A DNA stretch of 38,142 nucleotides, taken from Acetatifactor sp. Lineage in GTDB: Bacteria; Bacillota; Clostridia; Lachnospirales; Lachnospiraceae. Where the stretch lies: contig JAIDDH010000065.1 of NCBI GenBank assembly GCA_029055435.1, positions 1 through 38,142 of the forward strand. Reading direction: 5' to 3'. The notes below the pieces were generated by a model. That model worked only from the letters and a program-made list of their open reading frames with translations. It was not told the DNA's origin and made no database searches. Position 1 is the stretch's first letter, and each line of letters begins with the position of its first letter. The position numbers and the translations under genes were made by a program. Below, piece by piece: positions 24,247 to 33,683 of the stretch.

Positions 24247-25779
24247 TTAGGATTTGTCCGTCTCCTCCGGTTCTTCCCCATAAAACATCACGACCGGCGT
24301 GCCAATCTCCACTTTTTCATAGAGCTCCTTCGTCACCTCCGGCGGCAGATTCACGCAGCCATGAGAACCGTTTGTCTTATAGATATCTCCTCCGAATTCG
24401 CTCCGCCAGTCCGCGTCGTGAATTCCGATAGCCCCCTTCACGGGCATCCAGAACTTAACCGGTGTCGCGTATCCCGGCCCCCGGAGAGTCCGGTTTTTCT
24501 GCTTGTTATAGACATAGTTTACGCCCTCCGGCGTACTCATGCGCCTGCGGGCATTGCCGCTGACCACATCCGTCTCCAGCTCCAGCTCACCGTCCACATA
24601 ATAATACAGCTTCTGTATCCCCAGATCCACCTCGATATAAGTGTCCCCCAGGTCCGCGCTGCCCCGGTGATAAGCGTCTCTGGTGTACTCCGGCGTGCGG
24701 ACTTCTGCGCTGCCCGCTATTGTATTGCCCGGCATTGCGCCCACCGTCTCCGCCGCACCCTGTACCTCCTCACCAGAGTCAACCTCCCAGGCTGCGAGCC
24801 GCTCCAGATATCCCTGAAGCCAGACTGCCTCCCGCTTCTGATTGATGGTGGTTCCGTAAGTCACGCCTTGCACATTCACGATGTCTCCCCTTGTACTCTG
24901 AAACGCCCATTCCTTACCGTAGGTGTCATGAATGGCGGCCTTCTCCCGAATCCAGTCCACCGCACAATCCGGCGTCAGCACAAAATGACCGTTTTCGTCC
25001 TGCACCGGCAACCCGCCCGGTGCCTCCTCCTTCTGAAGAAACGCTGCCATCTGCGCCGCATCCGGCTTCTCGGCTCCATCTCCGAAATCATAGACCGGCC
25101 CGTTGTCCTGAAAATGCTCTATCTGCCTCCACAAACGCGCCTGTTGCTCCTGCGCCTCTGTCAGCGGCACATCGTAATAACAGCCGGCGTCAATAAGATT
25201 TATACTGCTCTCCCCCATGAGAATAGCGCTCCGCACCGCCTCATACGCTTTCGTTTCATCCAGTCTGCGATGCAGCCCGTCATAGAGAGTATAACCGACG
25301 TTATCGTCATATTCTATGCGATAATCCTCCGCTTCGCGAAAACCGCTGGCAATTTTCTCCCAACATTCCTGCAGCGCAGTCTCCTCAAAGGACACTGCAG
25401 CCTCCAGCCTGTGCTCCCTGTGAGAGAATATGTTTCCTATCCAGAACCAGGAGTTTTGCGATGTCAGGTATCTGTTCAGACTGCTTTCATAATCCAACGC
25501 GCGATGCAGCGATTCCATAGAGACCGTCCAACTGGTCTCTATGGAATCGCCGCCGATTTTGTCATATCCCACTATGGTAAAGTATTCCGGAGCCTCCGTC
25601 TGCTCCAAAAGCTGTGCGTTGACCTCCTGCACAGAGCTCCCGGTACAATACACACCGTTGATCCATGTGTTCACCGCAAAACCTGTCCGATAATACAGCG
25701 CCAGTGCAAGATAGCCCAGACACAGCAGCACTATAGTCATTATACAGAGAACCGCAGGCCCTCTCGTCCGTTTCTTCAT
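24247..25779 (-). CDS. Membrane-anchored L,D-transpeptidase, YkuD domain
   Basis: The enzyme makes 3-3 or related cross-links in peptidoglycan outside the cell. The 510-residue protein has one N-terminal membrane anchor (about 9-30, AVLCIMTIVLLCLGYLALALYY) and a long extracytoplasmic region that resembles the peptidoglycan-binding PG_binding_4 type (Tyr/Leu-rich, about 35-330). The C-terminal YkuD domain has the catalytic SHGCVNLPP motif with Cys near 475, preceded by IGIHDADW. The ATG at 25779 is chosen because the hydrophobic anchor follows soon after MKKRTRG; a GTG further upstream adds six residues. The ribosome site is weak. It lies 39 bp after ilvB, so it may share the leu/ilv transcript, though no metabolic link is known. 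Confidence 0.9.
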   Translation of the reverse strand: MKKRTRGPAVLCIMTIVLLCLGYLALALYYRTGFAVNTWINGVYCTGSSVQEVNAQLLEQTEAPEYFTIVGYDKIGGDSIETSWTVSMESLHRALDYESSLNRYLTSQNSWFWIGNIFSHREHRLEAAVSFEETALQECWEKIASGFREAEDYRIEYDDNVGYTLYDGLHRRLDETKAYEAVRSAILMGESSINLIDAGCYYDVPLTEAQEQQARLWRQIEHFQDNGPVYDFGDGAEKPDAAQMAAFLQKEEAPGGLPVQDENGHFVLTPDCAVDWIREKAAIHDTYGKEWAFQSTRGDIVNVQGVTYGTTINQKREAVWLQGYLERLAAWEVDSGEEVQGAAETVGAMPGNTIAGSAEVRTPEYTRDAYHRGSADLGDTYIEVDLGIQKLYYYVDGELELETDVVSGNARRRMSTPEGVNYVYNKQKNRTLRGPGYATPVKFWMPVKGAIGIHDADWRSEFGGDIYKTNGSHGCVNLPPEVTKELYEKVEIGTPVVMFYGEEPEETDKS

Positions 25780-25818
25780 AACACATCCCATGCACACACA
25801 GATTGACTGTCTGCGCGT

Positions 25819-27510
25819 TTACTCTGATTTTTTAGCCAGATCCTCCCCGTCAAACACCTGATCGATGGGAGCTCCCGCAGGAACCATCGGAAATACCTTG
25901 TCATCCTCAGGAATCACACACTCTATCAGGACAGGCGCCTTCATGGCGATGGCCTTCTCAATGGCCGGGGCAACTTCTTCCTTAGACGTGACACGGATGG
26001 CTGCACAGCCCAATCCTTCCGCCACCTTACAGAAGTCCACCTCGTCTTTCAGCACCGTCTGAGAGTAACGCTTTCCATAAAACAGCGTCTGCCACTGCCG
26101 CACCATACCCAGCACATGATTATTGATGACAATCTGGATAATGGGAATATGATAGCGGCTGGCGGTGGCAAGCTCGTTCATATTCATTCTGAAGCACCCA
26201 TCACCCGCGATATTCACGCAGAGTCTGTCGGGCTGTCCTACCTGCGCACCGATACATGCGCCAAGCCCATAGCCCATGGTACCCAGACCGCCGGAGGACA
26301 GGAAAGTTCTGGGCTGCGTGTACTTATAATACTGTGCCGCCCACATCTGATGCTGTCCCACATCGGTGGTAATCAGAGCCTCTCCCTTGGTGATGCGGTC
26401 GAGCTCTTCTATCACATAAGGACAGGAAAGATTCTCCTCATCATATTTTAAGGGATATTTTTCTTTTAACTCCGCAATGGTCTGCATCCAGTCCGGGTGA
26501 TTCTTCTTTCCCTGTTTTGCTATGCGTGCATTCAATTCCGCAAGCACTGCTTTCAAATCTCCGGTCAGCGATGCGTCCACGCGGATGTTTTTATTGATTT
26601 CCGCCGCATCGATATCGATGTGTACAATTTTGGCACCCTCCGCAAATTTCTTCGGATTGCCGATGACGCGATCCGAAAATCTCGCGCCCAGAGCAACCAG
26701 CAGATCGCACTGGCTCACTCCCAGATTGGAGGTCTTGGTGCCATGCATACCGATCATGCCTGTATAGCGGGGACTTGCGCCGTCAAACGCTCCCTTACCC
26801 ATCAGCGTGTCGCACACCGGCGCATCGATGAGCTGTGCAAACTCAGCCACCTCCGCAGATGCCTCGGAGATCACAGCGCCGCCGCCCAGATAAATATAGG
26901 GTTTCTCCGCCTCCTGAATATACTGGAGCACCTGCTCCATATCCGCCTCCGTATAAGAGGTCTTTCTCTCGGGCATTTTGATTTCCACGGGCGTAAATTC
27001 GCACATGGCCGCCGTCACATCCTTGGTGATATCTACCAGCACAGGTCCGGGACGACCGCTTCTGGCAATCTCAAAAGCCTTGCGGATGGTGTCTGCAAGC
27101 CGCTCAACATTCTTGACAATATAACCGTGCTTAGTGATAGGCATGGTCACACCCGCGATATCCACCTCCTGGAAACTATCCTTTCCAAGCATGGGGAGCG
27201 TCACATTTGCAGTGATTGCAACCATGGGCACGGAATCCATATATGCTGTGGCAATTCCGGTCACCAGATTGGTTGCGCCGGGACCGCTGGTGGCAAGACA
27301 CACACCTACCCTGCCCGTGGCACGGGCATAACCGTCCGCAGCATGCGCGGCACCCTGCTCATGGGAGGTGAGGATATGGCGGATTTCATCACTGTGCTGA
27401 TAGAGCGCGTCATAAATATTCAATATCGCGCCGCCGGGATAACCGAACACCGTGTCAACGCCCTGCTCCTTCAAACATTCTACTACGATTTCTGAGCCGT
27501 TTAAAAGCAT
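25819..27510 (-). CDS. ilvB: Acetolactate synthase, catalytic (large) subunit
   Basis: The enzyme joins two pyruvates (or pyruvate and 2-oxobutyrate) in branched-chain amino-acid synthesis. The 563-residue TPP enzyme has the N-terminal FGYPGGAIL and the catalytic Glu51 in TSHEQGAAHAADGYAR. The middle FAD-domain region and the C-terminal TPP site (GDGCFRMNMNEL then INNHVLGMVRQWQ) are present. AGGAGG lies 7 bases before the ATG. It is 2 bp after ilvD. The ilvN regulatory subunit is not next to it: the following gene is an L,D-transpeptidase. The regulatory subunit is presumably encoded elsewhere. Biosynthetic rather than catabolic type is inferred from the ilvD-leuB neighbours. Confidence 0.95.
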   Translation of the reverse strand: MLLNGSEIVVECLKEQGVDTVFGYPGGAILNIYDALYQHSDEIRHILTSHEQGAAHAADGYARATGRVGVCLATSGPGATNLVTGIATAYMDSVPMVAITANVTLPMLGKDSFQEVDIAGVTMPITKHGYIVKNVERLADTIRKAFEIARSGRPGPVLVDITKDVTAAMCEFTPVEIKMPERKTSYTEADMEQVLQYIQEAEKPYIYLGGGAVISEASAEVAEFAQLIDAPVCDTLMGKGAFDGASPRYTGMIGMHGTKTSNLGVSQCDLLVALGARFSDRVIGNPKKFAEGAKIVHIDIDAAEINKNIRVDASLTGDLKAVLAELNARIAKQGKKNHPDWMQTIAELKEKYPLKYDEENLSCPYVIEELDRITKGEALITTDVGQHQMWAAQYYKYTQPRTFLSSGGLGTMGYGLGACIGAQVGQPDRLCVNIAGDGCFRMNMNELATASRYHIPIIQIVINNHVLGMVRQWQTLFYGKRYSQTVLKDEVDFCKVAEGLGCAAIRVTSKEEVAPAIEKAIAMKAPVLIECVIPEDDKVFPMVPAGAPIDQVFDGEDLAKKSE

Positions 27511-27512
27511 TA

Positions 27513-29192
27513 CTATACCTCCTGCTTTCCGGGGATTTCCAACACTGCGCCCCTGTTGCCGCTGGTCACAAGCTCACGGTATCTGGACAGATATCCGGTG
27601 GTAACCTTGGGCTCTCTGGGCTGCCATTTTGCGCGGCGCTCGGCGAGCACCTCGTCGGAGACCAGAACATCCAGCGTATTTGCCGGAATATCGATACGGA
27701 TGATATCACCCTCCTCCACCAGAGCAATGGGGCCGCCCACTGCAGCCTCAGGGGACACATGTCCGATGGACGCACCTCTGGACGCACCGGAAAAACGTCC
27801 GTCCGTAATCAATGCCACAGAGGAACCAAGTCCCATGCCTGCGATGGCAGATGTGGGATTAAGCATCTCCCGCATGCCTGGGCCGCCCTTGGGGCCTTCA
27901 TAGCGGATAACTACAACATCGCCTGCCACGATCTTTCCGCCTTTGATGGCGTCGATGGCATCCTCCTCGCAGTCAAACACCCTGGCAGGGCCCTCGTGAA
28001 CCATCATCTCCGGCACTACGGCAGAGCGCTTGACCACACCGCTGTCCGGGGCGAGATTGCCCTTTAAGATTGCGATGCCGCCGGTCTCGGAATAAGGATT
28101 CTCCACAGGACGGATGACCTCGGGATTCAAATTGACACAATTCTTGATATTCTCTCCGATGGTGGTGCCGTTTACGGTCATGCAGTCCAGATTCAGGAGA
28201 TTTTTCTTGGTAAGTTCATTCATCACCGCATACACGCCGCCAGCCTCATTCAAATCCTCCATATAAGTAGGCCCGGCCGGAGCGAGATGACACAGATTCG
28301 GAGTCTTAGCGGAGAGCTCGTTTGCGATATCCAGATTCAGCTCCACACCTGCCTCCCTTGCGATGGCGGGCAGATGCAGCATGGAATTGGTGGAGCATCC
28401 CAGCGCCATATCCACAGTCAGCGCATTCATAAAAGCATCCTCCGTCATGATATCCCGGGGCTTGATATCCTTCTCCACAAGCTCCATGATTTTCATTCCG
28501 GCAAGCTTTGCCAGACGGATTCTCGCGGAATACACTGCGGGAATCGTACCATTTCCCTTTAAACCCATGCCGATTGCCTCCGTGAGACAGTTCATGGAAT
28601 TGGCAGTATACATACCGGAGCAGGAGCCGCAGGTAGGGCAGGCCTTCTCCTCAAACTCACACAGATCCTCCTGTGTCATAGTGCCTGCGGCAACACTTCC
28701 CACAGCCTCAAACATGGAAGAAAGACTCCTCTTCTGTCCCTTCACATGCCCTGCCAGCATGGGGCCGCCGGACACAAACACCGTGGGAATATTCAGACGT
28801 GCCGCCGCCATCAGAAGGCCGGGCACATTCTTATCACAGTTGGGCACGCACACCAGACCGTCAAAACCGTGGGCCAATGCCATGCACTCCGTGCTGTCCG
28901 CAATCAGATCTCTTGTCACCAGAGAGTACTTCATACCGATATGCCCCATGGCAATACCGTCACACACGGCGATTGCGGGGAATACCACCGGCATGCCGCC
29001 GGCCATGGCCACGCCCATTTTCACTGCCTCCACGATCTTGTCCAGATTCATATGGCCGGGGACGATCTCATTGTAGGAGCTCACGATGCCGATCATGGGA
29101 CGGCGGCGCTCCTCCTCCGTGTAACCCAGCGCGTTAAACAGGCTGCGGTGAGGCGCCTGCGCATTTCCTACCTTTACAGAATCACTTCTCAT
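27513..29192 (-). CDS. ilvD: Dihydroxyacid dehydratase
   Basis: The enzyme converts 2,3-dihydroxy-isovalerate and its methyl homologue to the 2-oxoacids in valine, leucine and isoleucine synthesis. The 559-residue iron-sulfur enzyme has the VPGHMNL start region, CDGIAMGH (77-84), PNCDKN with Cys119, and [17 protein letters not shown] with Cys191 as cluster ligands, matching the family. Length is normal. It lies 36 bp after leuB and 2 bp before ilvB. The cluster type ([4Fe-4S] or [2Fe-2S]) cannot be read directly; the VPGH segment resembles the oxygen-sensitive E. coli form, which would suit an anaerobe. Confidence 0.96.
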   Translation of the reverse strand: MRSDSVKVGNAQAPHRSLFNALGYTEEERRRPMIGIVSSYNEIVPGHMNLDKIVEAVKMGVAMAGGMPVVFPAIAVCDGIAMGHIGMKYSLVTRDLIADSTECMALAHGFDGLVCVPNCDKNVPGLLMAAARLNIPTVFVSGGPMLAGHVKGQKRSLSSMFEAVGSVAAGTMTQEDLCEFEEKACPTCGSCSGMYTANSMNCLTEAIGMGLKGNGTIPAVYSARIRLAKLAGMKIMELVEKDIKPRDIMTEDAFMNALTVDMALGCSTNSMLHLPAIAREAGVELNLDIANELSAKTPNLCHLAPAGPTYMEDLNEAGGVYAVMNELTKKNLLNLDCMTVNGTTIGENIKNCVNLNPEVIRPVENPYSETGGIAILKGNLAPDSGVVKRSAVVPEMMVHEGPARVFDCEEDAIDAIKGGKIVAGDVVVIRYEGPKGGPGMREMLNPTSAIAGMGLGSSVALITDGRFSGASRGASIGHVSPEAAVGGPIALVEEGDIIRIDIPANTLDVLVSDEVLAERRAKWQPREPKVTTGYLSRYRELVTSGNRGAVLEIPGKQEV

Positions 29193-29228
29193 GTTCGTAT
29201 CCTTCTTTCTCTTTCCATATAGATTTGA

Positions 29229-30314
29229 TTAATGTATTCTCTCGACGAGCAGATCACCCATCTGGGAACATCCCACTTTCACACAGCCCTCGGACATGAT
29301 ATCCCCTGTGCGATAGCCGTCCTGAAGCACCTGTTTTACGGCGGCGTCAATAGCGTCCGCCTCCGCATCCAGATCAAAGCTGTAGCGCAGCATCATGGAT
29401 GCGCTCAGAACCGTGGCGATGGGATTTGCGATATCCATGCCCGCAATATCCGGGGCAGAGCCATGACTGGGCTCATACAGGCCGAATTTGCTGTCGTTTA
29501 AGCTGGCGCTTGCCAGCATTCCGATGGAGCCCGTGACCATGCTGGCCTCGTCGGACAGAATGTCACCGAACATATTCTCCGTAAGGATCACATCGAACTG
29601 AGCCGGGTCTTTTACCAGCTGCATGGCGCAATTGTCCACCAGCATATGCTCCAGCTTCACCTCGGGATAGTCCTTTGCGACCTCCTCCACCACCTTTCTC
29701 CAGAGTCTGGAAGAATCCAGCACATTAGCCTTGTCCACGCTGGTGACCTTCTTCCGGCGCTTCATGGCAATGTCAAAGCCTTTGATGGCGATGCGGCGGA
29801 TTTCATTCTCGTCATAGGTCAGCGTATCGATGGCCTTGCGCACTCCGTTTTCCTCCACAGTCTTGCGCTCTCCGAAATACAGTCCTCCCGTGAGCTCTCT
29901 CATAATCATCATGTCAAACCCCGCGGCACTGATTTCCTCTTTCAGCGGGCAGGCCCCGGCCAGCTCCTCATAGAGCACCGCGGGACGCAGATTGGCAAAT
30001 AAATTCAGCGCCTTCCTGATCGCCAGAAGACCTGCCTCCGGGCGCAGATTCGGCGGAAGCTGATACCATGGCGAGGTGGTGGTATCTCCGCCGATGGACC
30101 CCATCAACACTGCGTCCGCCGCCTTTGCCGTGGCGATGGCCTCCTCCGTCAAAGGAACCCCATGCACATCGATGGACGCGCCGCCCATCAGAATATCTGT
30201 AAAATTCATCTCATGTCCGTAGACCTGGGCCACTTTATTCAAAACTTTCCTGGCCTCCGTCACAATCTCCGGCCCGATTCCGTCACCGGGGATACAGGTA
30301 ATGTTTAATTTCAT
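29229..30314 (-). CDS. leuB: 3-isopropylmalate dehydrogenase
   Basis: The enzyme oxidises and decarboxylates 3-isopropylmalate in leucine synthesis. The 361-residue protein begins [18 protein letters not shown], the family start. Active-site segments [16 protein letters not shown] ([14 protein letters not shown]), VDNCAMQLV and [19 protein letters not shown] are present. I use the ATG at 30314 because AGGAGG lies 10 bases before it; a GTG two codons upstream has only 4 bases' spacing. It is first in leuB-ilvD-ilvB. A TTGAAA-17-TATGAT promoter gives a short leader of about 45 nt, with no T-box or leader peptide visible. leuA, leuC and leuD are not in the window. Confidence 0.95.
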   Translation of the reverse strand: MKLNITCIPGDGIGPEIVTEARKVLNKVAQVYGHEMNFTDILMGGASIDVHGVPLTEEAIATAKAADAVLMGSIGGDTTTSPWYQLPPNLRPEAGLLAIRKALNLFANLRPAVLYEELAGACPLKEEISAAGFDMMIMRELTGGLYFGERKTVEENGVRKAIDTLTYDENEIRRIAIKGFDIAMKRRKKVTSVDKANVLDSSRLWRKVVEEVAKDYPEVKLEHMLVDNCAMQLVKDPAQFDVILTENMFGDILSDEASMVTGSIGMLASASLNDSKFGLYEPSHGSAPDIAGMDIANPIATVLSASMMLRYSFDLDAEADAIDAAVKQVLQDGYRTGDIMSEGCVKVGCSQMGDLLVERIH

Positions 30315-30367
30315 AGTCACATGACCTCCTGCTTCTTTTGCTTCCTGCTATCACAAAGCTTCTTTTT

Positions 30368-30396
30368 ATCATAACTGATATGTGTGCAAATTTCAA
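30368..30396 (-). promoter_or_regulatory. Promoter of leuB-ilvD-ilvB
   Basis: On the minus strand TTGAAA (30396-30391), a 17-bp spacer and TATGAT (30373-30368). The -35 lies 23 bases from the left target duplication of the miniature element, so that insertion ends just upstream of this promoter and could influence it. Confidence 0.65.
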
Positions 30397-30419
30397 CCCT
30401 GGGGAAATCCAAAATATAT

Positions 30420-30759
30420 AATCCAACGTAACCGTTCAGCCTGCAATATTGTGAGAGCTATATTCAGTCGGTGCCGAAGCGGGAGAAGACCGGGATGGTT
30501 CAACGGGCTTTGGCAGAGGTTGGAGCGTTTTCTTATAGTGCGGAGGAGAAAACCAGGGGGAAATGCGCACGGATGCGCATTTCAGGCTCTGTGGTGCATG
30601 GATGCACCTTAGAGCCGACCCGTAAACTGCAGGATACTATCTCCGCACTATTAGAAAACACCCAAGCGCAGCCCGCCCGCTGAACCATCCCGGTCTTCTC
30701 CTGCCGACACTGTTGGAATGGCCCTCACAATATTGCAGGCTGAACTGTTACAATCCAAC
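30420..30759. mobile_element. Miniature transposable element copy 2 (324 bp) with 8-bp target duplication
   Basis: The element runs 30428-30751. The direct repeat aatccaac flanks it at 30420-30427 and 30752-30759. The outer 28 bases of each end are complementary with a single mismatch (GTAACCGTTCAGCC against GGCTGAACTGTTAC). The inner arms pair again (GAAGACCGGGATGGTTC with GAACCATCCCGGTCTTC). The core matches copy 1: GCGTTTTCTTATAGTGCGG, the GAAATGCGC hairpin at 30560-30583, the GGTGCA-TGGA-TGCACC hairpin at 30587-30614, and GCACTATTAGAAAACACCCAA on the right. Orientation is the same as copy 1. No coding sequence. It occupies most of the 498-bp gap between the yajC terminator and the leuB promoter. 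Confidence 0.87.
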
Positions 30760-30763
30760 GATT

Positions 30764-30790
30764 AAAAAAGCAGTTCCCAAAGGAACTGCT
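30764..30790 (-). terminator. Rho-independent terminator after yajC
   Basis: On the minus strand a perfect 9-bp stem AGCAGTTCC / GGAACTGCT (30790-30782 and 30777-30769) with a TTTG loop is followed by a T-run (30768-30764). It lies 22 bases past the yajC stop and 4 bases from the right target duplication of the miniature element. Confidence 0.9.
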
Positions 30791-30812
30791 CCTGTACCAC
30801 CTCTTAAGCAAT

Positions 30813-31145
30813 CTAGTTGCTCTCAGGCTTCTCCACTCTGCTGATAGCAGACTTGTCCATGGGAATCCGGCAATTCTTGTTGTTACCAAACTCCACAATC
30901 ACAGTGTCATCGCTGATATCGATGACGATCCCATAGAAGCCGGATGTTGTCAGCACGCAGTCGCCAAGCTCCAGGGACGCGATCATGGCCGCCACCTTCT
31001 TCCGCTCCTTCTGCTGCGGTCTCATCATAAAGAAATACAGCGCGCCAATGATTACTACATAAAAAATCAGCATCATTCCTACCCCGGCAGAACTTCCGGC
31101 CGCCGCTGCATCTGCCTCTGTTATTTCCGTCAATAAAATACCCAT
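30813..31145 (-). CDS. yajC: Preprotein translocase accessory subunit YajC
   Basis: The 110-residue single-span membrane protein associates with SecDF in protein export. One membrane helix lies at about 22-40 (GMMLIFYVVIIGALYFFMM), followed by the family signature RPQQKERKKVAAMIASLELGDCVLTTSGFYGIVIDI and a basic C-terminal tail. An unusual Ala/Gly-rich N-terminus (EADAAAAGSSAGVG) precedes the helix. GGAGG is 4 bases before the ATG. It follows tgt, as often seen in bacteria; secD and secF do not follow here. A TTGCCC-17-TATTAT promoter lies in the gap after tgt and a strong terminator follows. Confidence 0.93.
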   Translation of the reverse strand: MGILLTEITEADAAAAGSSAGVGMMLIFYVVIIGALYFFMMRPQQKERKKVAAMIASLELGDCVLTTSGFYGIVIDISDDTVIVEFGNNKNCRIPMDKSAISRVEKPESN

Positions 31146-31235
31146 CGTTCCTCCATTCCGCAGCCCTCAGCCGCGTGATATCTCTGTTTCAAATCTCTGT
31201 TTTAAATTTCTCTTGCAAAAGAATACATCCAGATA

Positions 31236-31264
31236 ATAATACACAGAATTTGAAATGTGGGCAA
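31236..31264 (-). promoter_or_regulatory. Possible promoter of yajC
   Basis: On the minus strand TTGCCC (31264-31259), a 17-bp spacer and TATTAT (31241-31236) lie between tgt and yajC. The start point would be about 85 bases before the yajC ATG. The -35 match is partial, so this may only add to readthrough from tgt. Confidence 0.4.
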
Positions 31265-31309
31265 GCCCTTTTTTATATTTCCAAAGATTTTTCATATATT
31301 TTTTAGAAT

Positions 31310-32479
31310 TTATGCTTCCTGTGTATGAGCCATCCCATCCAGCTTGCGCTTTTTGTAGGTCGCAAATTCTCCCGCATCCAGCGCATCCCGAATCTCTTCC
31401 ATCATGGTATTATAAAAATACAGATTATGCAGCACGCACAGGCGCATCCCCAGCATCTCCTTCGCTTTTAAGAGATGTCTGATATACGCTCTGGAATATC
31501 TCCTGCAGGCAGGACAGCCGCAGCCCTCCTCGATGGGCCGGGCATCCGTCTCGTATTTTGCATTAAAGAGATTGATCTTCCCGTGATTCGTATACAGATG
31601 TCCGTGCCGTCCGTTTCTGGTAGGGTATACACAATCAAAGAAGTCCACGCCGCGCTCCACGCCCTCCAGAATATTCGCGGGCGTTCCCACTCCCATCAGA
31701 TAGGTGGGCTTGTCCTTGGGCAGCCATGGAACCACCTCATTCAGAATATGATACATCTCTTCGTGACTCTCCCCCACAGCAAGCCCGCCGATGGCATAAC
31801 CGTCCAGGTCGAGTTCCACAATGCGCTTTGCATGTTCAATGCGGATGTCATCATAGACCGCCCCCTGATTGATTCCAAACAGCAGCTGATTTGGATTCAC
31901 CGTCCCCTCCAGCCCGTTCAGTCTCTTCATCTCCCGCTTACAGCGCTCCAACCATCTGGTGGTGCGCTCCACGGAAGCCTGAACATAGCCTCTGTCCGCC
32001 TTGCTGGGTGCGCATTCATCGAAAGCCATGGCTATGGTAGACCCCAGATTGGACTGAATCTGCATACTCTCCTCCGGGCCCATAAAAATTTTTCTTCCGT
32101 CGATGTGGGAGTTAAAATAGACACCTTCCTCCTTGATCTTGCGAAGACCCGCAAGTGAAAAAACCTGAAACCCGCCGGAATCCGTGAGAATCGGCTTGTC
32201 CCAGGACATGAATCGATGCAGCCCGCCCATCTGACGGATGATCCGATCCCCCGGGCGCACATGCAGATGATATGTATTGGAAAGCTCCACCTGGGTCTTG
32301 ATCTGCTCCAAATCCTCCGTGGACACAGCACCCTTGATGGCTGCCACAGTTCCCACATTCATAAAAACCGGCGTCTGAATGACGCCGTGTACCGTTGCAA
32401 ACTCTCCCCGCTTGGCGCGGCCTTCCGTCTTAATCAGACGGTACTTTGCCCGAAATTGATTCTGTATTGTCTGTTCCAT
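31310..32479 (-). CDS. tgt: tRNA-guanine transglycosylase (queuosine pathway)
   Basis: The enzyme swaps guanine 34 in GUN-anticodon tRNAs for preQ1 in the cytoplasm. The 389-residue protein has Asp100 in LTDSGGFQVF, the nucleophile Asp282 in FDCVYPTRNGRHG, and a zinc site made of Cys320, Cys322, Cys325 and His351 (CGCPAC...CVLHNLY). Length is near the bacterial norm. The ATG at 32479 lies 4 bases after the stop of the VanY-like gene, with GGAGAG inside that gene's end, so the two are translationally linked. Other queuosine genes such as queA are not in the window. yajC follows 164 bp downstream. Confidence 0.95.
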   Translation of the reverse strand: MEQTIQNQFRAKYRLIKTEGRAKRGEFATVHGVIQTPVFMNVGTVAAIKGAVSTEDLEQIKTQVELSNTYHLHVRPGDRIIRQMGGLHRFMSWDKPILTDSGGFQVFSLAGLRKIKEEGVYFNSHIDGRKIFMGPEESMQIQSNLGSTIAMAFDECAPSKADRGYVQASVERTTRWLERCKREMKRLNGLEGTVNPNQLLFGINQGAVYDDIRIEHAKRIVELDLDGYAIGGLAVGESHEEMYHILNEVVPWLPKDKPTYLMGVGTPANILEGVERGVDFFDCVYPTRNGRHGHLYTNHGKINLFNAKYETDARPIEEGCGCPACRRYSRAYIRHLLKAKEMLGMRLCVLHNLYFYNTMMEEIRDALDAGEFATYKKRKLDGMAHTQEA

Positions 32480-32483
32480 ATTT

Positions 32484-33548
32484 TCAGTTACTCTCCAAAT
32501 CCTCCCAGAACTCCTCCAGAGTGATACCCTGTTTGGTCATTACCGTGGCCGCTTCCACGCCCACATAACGGAAATGCCAGGGCTCATAATCAATGCCGGT
32601 GACATATTCCTTTCCCTTGGGATAACGCACAATAAAACCGTATCTGCAGCTGTTCTCCGCCAGCCACTTCCCTGCGTCAGTATCCCCGAATGGCTGCTCC
32701 AGATCAGCAAAAGTATCACAAGTGATATCCAGGGCAAGACCAATCTCGTGCTCACTGTTGCCCGGCAATGTAATGACCCGACTCACCCGCTGATAAGCCT
32801 CCATATAGGACATACCGAGATTCATATACTGATTGACCCTGGCATTAAAATTATCCTTCTGTCGTTCCGGGGTTCTGTAGGGAGATCGCACTTTCAGGGT
32901 CAGGCCCTCGTCCTTTGCCGCCTGCAGCATATCTGACAAATCATCCAGAATCCGCTCGTCACACTGGAGATTTCCTACGATGGTTCCCAGCGTAAAGCTA
33001 TAGTCGTCGGGAATAGAATGCTGTTTGTTGATCAGCACCAGCCGCCAGTCATCCGCATCAAAGACAAGCTCCCCGGATTCATAAGCCTCCAGAATCTCCT
33101 GCGTCGTCCGCTCAGTCCCGCTGCCTCTGCCCTCCAGAGACGCCAGAAGCTCAGAGGCGTCATAGGTATCTGCAGCGCCCTTACCATGGAGATTCTCCTC
33201 ATACTCCTCCAATACATCCTCACCCGCCAAAAACTCCATATCCTCAGGACTCAGCTCGGACTCGGGAGCAAGTTCCACACTGCTGTCTGCGTTTGTCAGA
33301 TCCCACTCCACCGCTCTCTCGTTCCCTGAAATAAACAGAGGAAACGAAAAACTGCTGTAGACCACAAACAGACAGAGGATCATAGCGAGCATGGAAAAAC
33401 GCTTGCCGTTTCCCGCAAAATACGCTATTGCATGAAAAAAGAACATGCTCACAACCAGGGCCGGCAGAACCAGGATGCTGCATATTTTATTTTTTCTGCC
33501 AAATTGCAGCAATTTTTTTCTTACACGTTCCTTTAAAGTGGTTTTCAT
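32484..33548 (-). CDS. Membrane-bound M15 (VanY-type) D,D-carboxypeptidase
   Basis: The zinc peptidase probably trims the terminal D-Ala of peptidoglycan stems outside the membrane. The 354-residue protein has two N-terminal hydrophobic segments (about 23-45 and 52-72), an acidic linker (about 80-160), and the M15B catalytic domain. Zinc and catalytic residues appear in SEHEIGLALDI (His267, Asp274) and EPWHFRYVG (His325). RSPYRTPERQKDNFNARV is the usual substrate-side segment. The ATG at 33548 is used; a TTG one codon before is possible, and the ribosome site is weak (AAGG 11 bases away). It is first of a VanY-tgt pair. Nothing nearby suggests vancomycin resistance, so this is likely a housekeeping peptidase. 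Confidence 0.9.
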   Translation of the reverse strand: MKTTLKERVRKKLLQFGRKNKICSILVLPALVVSMFFFHAIAYFAGNGKRFSMLAMILCLFVVYSSFSFPLFISGNERAVEWDLTNADSSVELAPESELSPEDMEFLAGEDVLEEYEENLHGKGAADTYDASELLASLEGRGSGTERTTQEILEAYESGELVFDADDWRLVLINKQHSIPDDYSFTLGTIVGNLQCDERILDDLSDMLQAAKDEGLTLKVRSPYRTPERQKDNFNARVNQYMNLGMSYMEAYQRVSRVITLPGNSEHEIGLALDITCDTFADLEQPFGDTDAGKWLAENSCRYGFIVRYPKGKEYVTGIDYEPWHFRYVGVEAATVMTKQGITLEEFWEDLESN

Positions 33549-33636
33549 CAATCTGTGTGCCTTTATATGCCTCTTCTACGTCTTATTTATATGCTCTTTA
33601 AGGTACTTTTCCAATATTATTGACAGATACATGGAT

Positions 33637-33645
33637 ATCATAGCA
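33637..33645 (-). promoter_or_regulatory. Possible extended -10 promoter for the VanY-like gene
   Basis: On the minus strand TGCTATGAT (33645-33637) is an extended -10 element about 90 bases before the gene. No good -35 lies at the right spacing, which extended -10 promoters can tolerate. Confidence 0.35.
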
Positions 33646-33683
33646 TAGTTTCCGGACAAATGCACTCTTTTTCTTGCTTTTTT

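Noticed and set aside
24361..25806. Long (481-residue) open frame opposite the L,D-transpeptidase gene
   Set aside because: The sense strand has a clear YkuD motif and membrane anchor. The antisense product is rich in Arg, His and Leu, typical of a shadow frame.
30315..30367. T-box or leucine leader before leuB
   Set aside because: The leader from the predicted start is only about 45 nt, with no specifier loop, T-box sequence or leader peptide.
30382..30683. Short open frames across element copy 2
   Set aside because: They follow from the GC-rich arms, lack ribosome sites and do not match frames in copy 1.
30428..30751. Retron, HEARO or other large structured RNA as an explanation for the palindromes
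   Set aside because: No reverse transcriptase or IsrB/HNH gene lies nearby, and the exact 8-bp duplications favour a transposable element. A transcribed RNA role is still possible and is listed as a finding.
32484..33548. Vancomycin resistance determinant (VanY)
   Set aside because: No vanHAX or VanRS-like genes are near. M15 carboxypeptidases of this kind are common housekeeping enzymes.
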